Assembly (NCBI RefSeq): GCF_947242115.1
Contig: NC_074716.1
Location: forward strand, 19,140,090 to 19,204,089
Reading direction: 5' to 3'
Origin: Biomphalaria glabrata
Lineage: Eukaryota; Mollusca; Gastropoda; Planorbidae
Length of the DNA: 64,000 nt
Below, piece after piece: positions 47,991 to 56,916 of the stretch. Each line of letters opens with the position of its first letter. Position 1 is the first letter of the stretch. Position numbers and translations under genes: made by a program. A model generated the notes under the pieces. The model did not search any database and was not told where the DNA came from. It saw only the letters and a program-made list of their open reading frames with translations.

Positions 47991-47994
47991 TTTG

Positions 47995-48326
47995 GTTCAT
48001 TGCATCAGTGGATTAAAGATTTTCTGATAGGGAGAGAACAAACTGTAATAATAAATGGCTCTAATCAACACCGATAACAGTAAACTCAGGTGTACCACAA
48101 GGAACAGTATTGGGTCCACTACTATTTTTAATTTACATAAATGATTTACCAAATTGCATTACTTCAGGAACAAAAGTCAGATTATTTGCAGACGATTGCA
48201 TAATATATAGAACAATAAAAACAACACAGGACACAGATATTTTACAAAGAGAATTAGATGAATTACAAAAATGGGAATCAAATTGGAGCATGTCTTTCCA
48301 ACCAGAAAAATGTCAGTTGTTAAGAC
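47995..48326 (+). mobile_element. LINE fragment (RT core), left half of a split copy
   Basis: Near-identical to 46430-46760 of the intact copy (LHQWIKDF to EKCQLLR). One small deletion lies near 48064. It stops abruptly at TCAGTTGTTAAGA, where non-LINE DNA starts. The LINE resumes within about ten bases of the same position at 50851. Confidence 0.88.
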
Positions 48327-48500
48327 CCTATAAACATGCCCATTACGGCCCAGTATCAGTTTTAATTAGGGTTATCCCCCTTTGCCCTAATTGCAGCCCT
48401 AAATAGCCCAAATCGCGCCCTAATGGGCGCGCATACCGTTTGCACATTGGCGCAATTAGGTTCCCATAAGGGACCAATACGGGCAACCCTAATCGTGCCA
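48327..48500. other. CCCTAA/GGCCCA-rich leader of the 82-bp array
   Basis: GC-richer sequence built from variants of CCCTAAT, CGCGCCCTAATGGGCGCGC and CCAATATCGGCCC. It looks like diverged, shorter versions of the array unit and forms the left edge of the inserted block. Confidence 0.6.
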
Positions 48501-49085
48501 ATATCGGCCCAGTATGGGTAAACCCACTTCCGGATTCATTGGGGATTTCCAGAATCGCGCCCTAATCAAGCCCATACTAGCCCCAATGGTTTAGTAACTG
48601 AGATTTTCATTGGGGTTTAATTAGGGGAAAACGTTAATTATGCCGTTATGACCCCGTTACTAGCCCCAAAGGTTTAGTAACTGAAATATTTATTAGGGCT
48701 CAATTAGGGATAACCCTTACTGTGCCAATATCGTTCCGATACTGGACCCAATGGTTTAGTAAATGAAATATTCATTAAGGCTCAATTGGGGATAACCCTT
48801 ATTGGGCCCATTTCATGCCGATGCTGGCCCTAATGGTTTAGTAATTGAAATATTTATTAGGGCTCAATTGGGGATAACCCTTATTGTGCCATTATCGTTC
48901 CGATACTGGACCCAATGGTTTAGTAAATGAAATATTCATTAAGGCTCAATTGGGGATAACCCTTATTGGGCCCATTTCATGCCGATGCTGGCCCCAATGG
49001 TTTAGTAATTGAAATATTCATTAGGGCTCAATTGGGGATAACCCTTATTGTGCCATTATTGGTATTAGACCCTATGGTTTAGTTA
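48500..49085. repeat. 82-bp tandem array with 164-bp higher-order period
   Basis: The anchor AATGGTTTAGTAA has its GGT at 48588, 48671, 48753, 48835, 48917, 48999 and 49076, giving a period of 82 (83, 82, 82, 82, 82, 77). Units alternate. Units at 48753 and 48917 share CGTTCCGATACTGGACCC, and those at 48835 and 48999 share CATGCCGATGCTGGCCC. So the recent unit of duplication was a 164-bp dimer. Each unit also has CTCAATTGGGGATAACCCTT. Confidence 0.92.
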
Positions 49086-49978
49086 GGGATAAACTTTGAT
49101 GCTTTACTGCACTTATAACACTTGTTCCATACTTTTAATTATTAAATAGTAATTAAAATTAAGGTTTTATTAGGTGTCCTGATGCACATTTATAAAACAT
49201 ACAATGTAGTGTTAATTTTTTTTTTTATATATATTTTCTAAACACAGGTTGAATTGATGTATTTCACACTCATACCAAGTATAAAAATGAAATAAAAAAT
49301 AAAATATAATTCATTTTAAGGATTTATTTATTATTAAAAATGATGACGCCAGAATCAGATAAAACTTGTTATAAAATTCGAACTTAATAAAGCTAATACA
49401 AAATTTAATTAAACAGTGAAAAAGAAAAATGTAAATGTATGTGAGACACAAAAATAACTGTGACAAAAAAAAATGTAATGTTAAAAGTAATGTCTCATTT
49501 AAGAAAAACTATTTTCATCAAACTATTAAATTAGAAATTTTGACTGAGATTTAAAAAAAAAATACAGGAGAAAAAAAACTTTGGACACAAATGGTATTTA
49601 ATATAATAAAATAGAAATAAACCTATATCAGTGTGCTTAATGAACATAACCTCTAATTTAAGACAATAAAAATAAAGTTAAAAAAAAAGCTTTAAAGCTT
49701 ACAATCATCAAGGATACAATAAAATATAAATGTACAAAAAAAAAAAGAAAGAAAATCTAAAATTTTAATAACTGAATAAAAAAAATGTTTTGCACAAAAA
49801 TAAAAATATTTATACATATAAAAAAGTAATAATTATATTTACAAAATTATTTATCTACAACAGAAAGTAAAAATTTAAAAAATTAATTTAATTATAAACG
49901 TTGAAAAAAGTCATTAAAAAAATTAGGCTAGGAGCAGAAAACGAATGTTGTAACCATACATATTTATTAAACACTAAT
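49086..49978. other. Very AT-rich spacer of the inserted block
   Basis: Extremely AT-rich DNA with many A runs and no coding potential. It lies between the 82-bp array and the last exon of the small gene and may be its 3' UTR. Confidence 0.4.
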
Positions 49979-51507
49979 TTAATAATTGTCTAGAATGTGG
50001 GCTGTGGCTAATTTCAATGAAACAGAAGAAGTTGACGCTGTACCCATTGCCTGGCTGTCGCCATGCCAGACCATCTCTCCAACAGCATCTGAAAAAAAAA
50101 AAGATTAGGATAATTTTGTTTTTGCATATATACATTTACTCACAATAAGGAATTTACAAGGAAATTTAAAGCTAAAGCGTCAATAAATCTAATAATATAA
50201 TATAGTAATCTAAAGAAGTTAAATTTTATTTGACAAAAGCTAATAAAAATGATTTTAATAAAATAGCCATACCTGTCTCCAGTCTTCTTCGTCGACCACC
50301 TTGCCTGTCACCACCTTGCCTGTCACGAGCATTTCTTAAGTAAATTTTAATTGAAGAAAATACCTCTTCGTTAGTTGTTCTTTCCATGTTTTTTGTGAGT
50401 CGAACAGAATCTGAAACAAAAACAGATGCCTAATATCTTTAAAATGCACTAGTACAACAAAGAAGAAAACAAACTGGGAAATGAGAGGGCAGAAAATTAT
50501 AGAGGTGCAGATCCTAGAGTGGAAGTGGAGATGAATTGGTCACACCCTAGAAAAAATACCTACAACAGAGCTAGACAGGCCTTGCAGTGAAACAACTAGG
50601 GAACAAGACATAGAGGAAGACCAAAAAGAACATGGTGACGCAGTATACTAGATAAAGCCGATAGGACAGGAAAGAGCCTTTAAAAAAACTAGCAAGAGAC
50701 AATCAAGAGTGGTGTGTTTTTACTGAGGCCCTATGTTCCATGAGGAACTCAAGATGATGATTCCACCCAGAGAATGTCATCAGCTATTTTATGTGGAGAA
50801 AATGACATTTAATTTCTACCACTAATGAGATACAGGTATTAACTTTACAAATAAAACTAAAACAAATTAATTCCACTTATCTTATTCATGGCAAACCAGT
50901 AACACAGACTCAACTCAAGAAAACATTAAAAAACTGGAACAGACACAAAATAGAGCAGTAAGATTCATAACAAACGAATATTCACATTTGACTAGAGTAA
51001 CACCTTTAGTAAAATCATTAAATTTAGAAAGCCTTCAGGACAGAAGGCTCAAAAGTAAAGTAGCAATCATACATAAAACACTGAACCATAATCTTCAAAT
51101 ACAAAAACAAAATTTAATAAAATACTCTGAAAGACACAAAGATAAAGGCACATTTCTCGTCCCAAATGCTAGGACAAATTTGTACAAACACTCCTTCTTC
51201 CCTAGTGCTATTAGAGCATGGAATGGGTTGCCTGAGCTAGCCAGGAAAACCAGTGACTTGGCTGAATTTAAGTCAATGGTTAATATGCATGACTGAATGC
51301 ATGACGCGTAGGACGTAATTATCTTGTTTTTTGAAGTAACGTTTGTATTAGATAAGATAAGATAAGAAGATATAGAATTTGTAAACTGTTATGGTTAATA
51401 TGCATGACTAAAAGCATGACGCGTAGGACGTAATCATCTTCTTTTTTGAAGTAACGTCTGTATTATATAAGATAAGATAAGATATTTAACTCACCATTTT
51501 CTTTCAT
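49979..51507 (-). CDS. Small spliced ORF (86 aa), unknown, probably transposon-borne
   Basis: Proposed minus-strand exons are 51495-51507, 50273-50410 and 49979-50088, with GT-AG sites and matching phases, giving 261 nt. The two downstream exons are the stronger part: the join gives NMERTTNEEVFSSIKIYL, RNARDRQGG, a basic run GGRRRRLETD, then AVGEMVWHGDSQAMGTAST and HILDNY. Met in MERTTNEEV has a good Kozak context (AACATGG) and may be the true start, leaving 74 aa. The upstream 13-nt exon is weak and lies beyond LINE insertions. The Ile/Trp-Leu-Arg-Asn-Ala-Arg style helix followed by Arg-rich sequence resembles C-termini of some transposon-encoded proteins, from memory only. Function unknown. 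Confidence 0.45.
50460..50750 (+). repeat. RTE-like LINE C-terminal relic
   Basis: The plus-strand translation, across frame changes, gives WRWIGHTLEK, TELDRPCSE and a decayed FTEALCSMRNS. This is the familiar C-terminal GHxLRR...RGRPKxTWRR...EALCS end of RTE-type LINEs. Confidence 0.55.
50851..51374 (+). mobile_element. LINE fragment, right half of a split copy
   Basis: It resumes AAACTAAAACAAATTAATTCC, the sequence that follows the 48326 breakpoint in the intact copy. It lacks about 200 bp (between GTAACACAGACT and CAACTCAAGAAAAC). It then runs through the C-terminal frame (50988-51296) to GATAAGATAAGATAAGAAG. A further 25 bp (AAGATATAGAATTTGTAAAC) match the flank of the minus copy at 42430-42456. 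Confidence 0.88.
51393..51485 (+). mobile_element. Second LINE 3' end, 93 bp
   Basis: GGTTAATATGCATGACTAAA to GATAAGATAAGATA. An extra, extremely 5'-truncated copy placed directly behind the preceding one. Confidence 0.88.
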
Positions 51508-51647
51508 TGATAATATGATCCGTGACAAGTGACCTTGGTGCTGTCTTTATATATGTAACTCATAATGAATTCTAAAACTAAAAGAATGCAATTTTTCTTA
51601 TAATGATTAGTAGACTTTTAATAGCAATATGTGTGACTTGACATCAC

Positions 51648-51655
51648 GCGCTAAT
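51648..51655. repeat. Target duplication gcgctaat, left
   Basis: Identical to 55968-55975. Confidence 0.92.
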
Positions 51656-52450
51656 CACTGGCGGATCCGGGGGTGGCGGTAGGGGCGGCGCCCCACCCTA
51701 CTCGGCCGACCCCTTCCCCAAGGGGGGGGGGCGGACGAATTTTAGTATAGAATTCACACAATTTGCATACGAATTTATTACTTATGCTAATAATATGTAC
51801 TAATTATTTATATTTAAACCTATTTTTTATATTATTTCGCCCCCCCCCTCTAGTATGTTGATAGATATGGTGGGGTCAGGAGGAGGCGATGACATCAATT
51901 CCGCCCCCCCCCCCCCCCATAAACTTTCGAGTGGGGGGGGGGCGGTCCAATTTATATGTAGAAATCACAGATTGCTAACAGAATCAATTGAATATCTATA
52001 GGACTAAAACTTGTTATTGGTATTTTAACATATCTTTATATTATGTCGTTTCCCTGTTGGCCGATGTGGTGGGGATCGAATACCTCTACTGCCCTTCCCA
52101 CCTGAAACCTTTGAGTGGGGGGGGGGCGGTCCTACTTTTTATATTATGTCGCTCTCCTTCAGGTATTTTTGCCGATTCGGTGGGGTTGGGGGGGGGGGGG
52201 CGATTGCATGTACTGCCCCACTCTAGCCCTCTGAGAGGGGGACGGTCCTATTTTTATGGAGAAATCATTGTATGTGAACAAAATTAGTTGAATATGTTTA
52301 TAATATAAACTACGTGAACCCATTGTATATTATGTCGCACCACACTCTAATCTCAAATTTTATCATTAGTAAGTATAAAATGAAAAAGGGTTGTACCAGG
52401 TGGGAGGGGCGATACATGCAATCACCTTCCCCCCATGGGACAAACCAATG
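51656..52450. repeat. G/C-tract subterminal repeats
   Basis: Three to four diverged copies of a unit with a G-tract and GCGGTCC, then ATGTAGAAATCAC or ATGGAGAAATCAT, GAATCAATTGAATAT and ATTATGTCGC (near 51930, 52115 and 52235). These are imperfect repeats inside the left arm of the hAT-type element. G runs of 9-12 alternate with C runs of 14-16. Confidence 0.7.
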
Positions 52451-52804
52451 CTTTTTATTTTTGTATTATAGTTAAGAAATTACAAAATGAAACTTATATA
52501 ATTTATACATGCTATAAAATTAAATTCTTATATCGAGTCGCCCCAACCCTATTCTTTAATGCCAAATGCAATCATTAGCAGAAATTATAAAAAGGAGTGA
52601 GGATTAATCATTTTCACTCTATCGCCCCGAACCACACTGATAAATAATGAGCTGCAGATGTCAGAAGGATGCGTTTCTGCAGTGAAAAATGCAAGAAAAC
52701 GCTTTTTGCGTCAGGGCTTCGCCCCGAACACCACTAATAATTAATGAGCTGTAGATGTAGGGAGAATGTGTTTATGCAGGGAAGAATGCAAGAAATCGCT
52801 TTTG

Positions 52805-53013
52805 GCGTTTTCCTCGTTCCATATGCTAGTACAAATTTGTACAAATGTTCCTTCTTCCCTAGTACTATTAGAGCATGGAATGGGTTGCCTGAGCTAGCCA
52901 GGAAAACCAGTGACTTGGTAGAATTTAAGTCATTGGTTAATATGCATGACTAGATGCATGACGCGTAGGACGTAATCATCTTCTTTTTTGAAGTAACGTC
53001 TGTATTTTATATA
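52805..53013 (+). mobile_element. GATAA-tailed LINE 3' end fragment
   Basis: It starts in TTTTCCTCGTTCCATATGC and ends TATAAGATAAGA. Close to the intact copy (AWNGLPELARKTSDL). Inserted in the hAT-type element, so younger than it. Confidence 0.88.
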
Positions 53014-54104
53014 AGATAAGAATATATATATATAGGCTATACTAGCCTGAGATTACCCGCGGCCTGCGGGTGTTTACTTATCTAGTGGATTGGATTTAGA
53101 TGTATGTTAAACTTAGCTAATGATCCTTTCAAGTTTTTTCTCTTTCGCTACGAAAATAAAATTAGGTTTGTGAAAATGTGTTTACCCGAAGCCGATACAT
53201 TCATATTTATTAAAAACGAAAAGAGCGATAGCTTTGTTAAATGAATTTGATTATAAAGTGAACAATTAAACGAAATAATTTTTAGTACGCGATTCATGTA
53301 TGAATATATAGTAGAGTCACTATTGCGGAGCAGGCATGTTTGCGGAACAGCTCGTCGAAATTAGTTAAAATCTACTTTATTTTGACATTTTCTGCTAAAC
53401 TACTGTAACGGTACTGCGCATGGTCCATTTCTCTACATTTCCAAGGGTTTTCCTTTCACAGCAGAAAATTAATTTTGACTCCAGGTTAAAGTTGACAGGT
53501 GTGGAATCGTCCATTATTTTTCACGTACCAGGAGAACCGCATAGGCCATGGCTTAAGGCTTTTTAAAAATGATAATGACACATCATCTGCATAATACACA
53601 TATTTTTCGGTTTATAAATGGATGAGGAAAAATTTCATTTCATAGCTATCTACCAGGAATTCAATTTTAAAAATAAATAGGAGGTGTTTGTCCTGTTTTT
53701 ACCTTTTTAAAGATAGTCACAATTGTGGAACACTATAGATGTTATTTATTTGACCTGCGCATTTACTATCATTTAGCTTAATATTTACATATTGATTTAG
53801 ATATCGGAATTTAAATATGAGTTTGTATTAGTATACATAAATTTAAAAACATTTAGAGAATAATATTACATATAATATATAATTTATGATTACCATACGT
53901 CCAGCAAAAAGAAGACAAATCATAATACCATATATATCATGGGCGTAGCCAGGGGGGGGTTCTTGGGGTTCAAACCCCCCCTCCCGAAATGAAATCCCCC
54001 CCCCTGGGGGGGGCGGAATTAAGTGACTGATTTTTGCTTTCATTTTGTTTATTTTAGGTGAGATTTTAATACTAAATCATCACTTACCACAGCACAGCCA
54101 AGGC

Positions 54105-54300
54105 AGTTTTGAGTTAAAAACCCTCTATCAGGGGGTTTTGAGTTTAAATCCCTCTACCAGGGGGTTTTGAGATTTTAAAAACACCTATCAGGGGGTTTTG
54201 AGATACAAATCCCTCTACCAGGGGGCTTTAAGTTTAAAACCCTCTACAGGGGGTTTTGAATTTTAAACCCCCTACCAGAGGTTTTTGCAGTTAAATCCCC
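54105..54300. repeat. About 37-bp minisatellite (CAGGGGGTTTTGAG)
   Basis: Five to six diverged copies of CCCTCTACCAGGGGGTTTTG, then AGTTTAAA. Looser copies (GGGGTTTTGAGTTTAA) recur to about 54800. Confidence 0.85.
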
Positions 54301-54405
54301 CTCTTCTATAAAACAAAACAAAAAAAATGCAAACAACAATCCCCAAATTCCAACAGCACAGTTGAGGAAGATTTTGATTTTAAAACCCCATCCAAAATTT
54401 ACGAT

Positions 54406-54434
54406 AACCCTAACCCTAACCCTAACCCTAACCC
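54406..54434. repeat. Interstitial telomere-like (CCCTAA)n run
   Basis: Four and a half perfect CCCTAA units, the molluscan (TTAGGG) telomere motif in reverse. It is too short and too embedded in transposon DNA to be a chromosome end. Confidence 0.9.
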
Positions 54435-54984
54435 CATCTTCAATATACAAAAAGCAAATTACACACTCAAAATTCTATGAGCGTAGCCAAAGGGGTTTTG
54501 AGTTTAACCCCCTCCCCCTTCCAGTTGGGGTTTGAAGCTAAAAAGTACCTCTTCAATATAAAAAAAAAGCAAATTACACACTATAAAATCTATGAGCGTA
54601 TCCAAAGGGGTTTTGAGTTTAAATCCCCCTCCTCCAGATGGCTTTTTCTTTAACGTTTAAAACCCCTCCAGATGGTTTTGAGTTTAAAATTCCCCTACAG
54701 AGCGTTTCGAGTTGAAAACCTCTCTCTTCAATATTATTTTAAAGCAAACTACAGTCACCAAACTCTATGATCGTAGCTAAATGGGGTTTTGAATTAAAAA
54801 CAAAACAAAAAAAAAAACAGATATTTTTTAGTTTAAAACCCCTCAACAGATGATTTGACAAAAAAACTTTCCTTTTCGATATAAAATCTAAAGCGAAATA
54901 CTGGCATGTAATTCCAAGAGCGTAGTCAAGAAAGGTTACAAATTTCTAACAATGGCTTGGGCTCCATTAATTAAGTGTGAATAG

Positions 54985-55215
54985 TCTTCTGCCGAAATTG
55001 AAAATCATTAAATGTGTCTCAACAAAGATGGCTAAGACAGATTTTAGGAGTCAGTCATAGAGATCGGGTCTAAATCAAAGAAATCATATGCCGAACTGGG
55101 AGTCGAATCCTTAGTAAGGTTGTGACAGAGCGTCGCATGAGGTTTGCGGGACATGTTCTCCGACAAAATGAATTACGCAAAATAAGAGTTGCGGAAACAG
55201 CGAGGGGGTCTAAGT
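54985..55215 (+). repeat. RTE-like LINE fragment
   Basis: TGTCTCAACAAAGATGGCTAAGAC, then CGAACTGGGAGTCGAATCC, GTCGCATGAGGTTTGCGGG and CATGTTCTCCGACAAAATG match the minus-strand element at 60750-61530 in reverse (TGCCGAACTGGGAGTCG, GCATGAGGTTTGCGGGACATG). Truncated at both ends. Confidence 0.85.
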
Positions 55216-55289
55216 CAGTAAGAATAGCACATTAGGTTTTTGAAATAAAACTTTTTAATAGCAAGATAATGCACTGTAGATACATCAGA

Positions 55290-55410
55290 ATATGCATTTT
55301 GTTGGCTTTCAGTACCAGAAATAGTGCTCGGCGGCGGGGCTTCGCCCCGCGCTGGGGGAGCGCTGCGAACTCCCCCAGACCCCCTTGCTAGCAAGGGCGG
55401 GGAGTCTACA
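55290..55410. repeat. GC-rich palindromic repeat fragment
   Basis: GGCGGGGCTTCGCCCCGC is a perfect short hairpin. It is followed by GGGGGAGCGCTGCGAACTCC and a second GC hairpin (CCCTTGCTAGCAAGGG). It looks like the end of another DNA repeat; only one copy is seen. Confidence 0.55.
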
Positions 55411-55967
55411 ATAAACAATAAACGTCTTCCGAAAGGGTCAGAATGTAATAAAGATTAATTATGTACACACACACACACATATATATTTTTTTTTCGCCCC
55501 CCCCCCCCAAAACCTCCCCGAAAAAAAAATCCTGGCTACGCCATGATATATATATATAATATTAATATAACAAAAAAGAATAAAAGAATAGTGAGGGAAA
55601 AACCTTGTAAGGAAAATCAGGGTAGTGTGACGTCAAATACAATTAAAGAAGAGGTAGTGAATCTAAAAGTGACAATGTGTTGTCTTAAGCTTTAATAAAA
55701 TAAAATTAATGTAAAGGATAAGGAGTTAATCTAAGTTAGTACCCAATGAACATTCCTGCCTAGTTTTATCAAGATTGGTCAAGCGGTTTTGATGTCTATA
55801 AGTAACATACATACATACATACATATACATACACCTCACATTCTACTTTATGATATAGATATGCTGTACGCACGTCTATGCATAGGGTTAGGGTTTACTC
55901 GGCGTTAGGGTTAGTGTTTGGAAAAAAATCGCCCCCCCCCCACTCCAAAGTTCTGGATCCGCTAGTG

Positions 55968-55975
55968 GCGCTAAT
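55968..55975. repeat. Target duplication gcgctaat, right
   Basis: Identical to 51648-51655. Confidence 0.92.
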
Positions 55976-56067
55976 TATAGGCCTACATTAATACTACTTA
56001 ATAATTTTTGCAAGAAAAGTTAGTTATTAATATTTTGAGTACATACATAGAAATTTAAAAATGTTTC

Positions 56068-56190
56068 TGAATAGATGTAAAATTGAGAAACATATCTTTC
56101 TTGTTTAAAGAGATATTAATATCCGGTTATGAGTAAAATTGAGAAACACTATCTTTCTTGTTTAAAGAGCTATTAATATCCGGTTATGAA
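56068..56190. repeat. Tandem duplication of about 57 bp
   Basis: GTAAAATTGAGAAACA, then TCTTTCTTGTTTAAAGAG and TATTAATATCCGGTTATGA occur twice in direct order, with three small differences. Confidence 0.9.
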
Positions 56191-56194
56191 GCGT

Positions 56195-56916
56195 CTCATA
56201 GAAACAGTAAAGAAATCCATTTATTTTAGACCTAGAACTAAGAAATAGATCTCTTTGACTCCGACCCCTATCATAATGATCATTATCGAATAATAGATCT
56301 AGATCTCATTAGAACTTATTAAAAGTACAAGTAATAGATCTAATCTATAAGTTAGTACAAGATAGATCTAGATGTCATTATTTAATTATTATAAATATTA
56401 TAAAAATTATATATAAATTATAATAAATATATTAATATATTATTAAATATAACATTTAAATCAAGCACACGACCATGTTTTACATATATTATAATTATTA
56501 TATTCTAAACATCTTCTTATTCATTTCCTTTTTTTTTTCTGAGTTAGGATCATATCATGATAATAATATTTAATAGTTATATTATATAATTAAGACTTAC
56601 AAATTAGAAATGTTTTATGATCTAAGTTCTAATTTCCTTCTGGTTTCAAACTCAATATCCTGTGTTCATGCAGTCATAAATCAATCTGATTTTGTTTTTA
56701 AATGTCACTTTGTCAGACTTTGATTTTAAAATTTACACATTTTCAATTTGACAAAAGAGAATATATTTATATCCAAATCTAAAAAAATACAAAACATATC
56801 AATGGTGGTAAATGTCATTACTAAACTCTCTATTTTACTTTTTTTTAGTGGAGAAATATATAGATCTAATCCTTAAATTTTGATTCTGATGTGGATGAAG
56901 TTGATTTCAATATCAA
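56195..56916. other. 5' flank of the ankyrin gene
   Basis: AT-rich, with AGATCTAGATC words at 56240-56370. No promoter motif can be defended. Confidence 0.4.

Larger units (their letters stand above)
53938..55545. mobile_element. hAT-like non-autonomous element, 1.6 kb, nested
   Basis: Left end CATGGGCGTAGCCAGGGGGG; right end in reverse complement CATGGCGTAGCCAGGATTT. Both sides are flanked by atatatat (53930-53937, 55546-55553), an 8-bp duplication, though in AT-rich DNA this could be partly chance. The interior has minisatellites, a telomere-like run, a LINE relic and a GC-rich repeat, and no transposase. Confidence 0.75.
53041..55862 (+). mobile_element. Possible non-LTR or Helitron-like repeat (ACTAGC...TAGAT ends)
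   Basis: The left edge ACTAGCCTGAGATTACCCGC and GGCCTGCGGGTG, and the right edge TTATCAAGATTGGTCAAGCG, CATACATACATACATAC and TTTATGATATAGAT, resemble the two ends of a widespread invertebrate repeat type. Only the ends are recognisable. The middle is taken up by the nested element at 53938-55545. Confidence 0.4.
51656..55967. mobile_element. hAT-type element of 4.3 kb with nested insertions
   Basis: Left end CACTGGCGGATCCGGGGG; right end in reverse complement CACTAGCGGATCCAGAAC. A perfect 8-bp duplication (gcgctaat) flanks it. No transposase is left. The interior holds G/C-tract repeats, a LINE fragment and a nested stack at about 53041-55862. The 8-bp duplication points to hAT, but the CACT terminus is not the usual CAGTG, so the superfamily is likely rather than certain. 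Confidence 0.82.

Noticed and set aside
54406-54434. Chromosome end
   Set aside because: Only 4.5 CCCTAA units, with unique and transposon DNA continuing on both sides.
53041-55862. Firm assignment of the ACTAGC/TAGAT repeat to Helitron or RTE
   Set aside because: Only its edges are readable and neither a Rep/helicase nor an RT remnant remains, so I kept the call generic.
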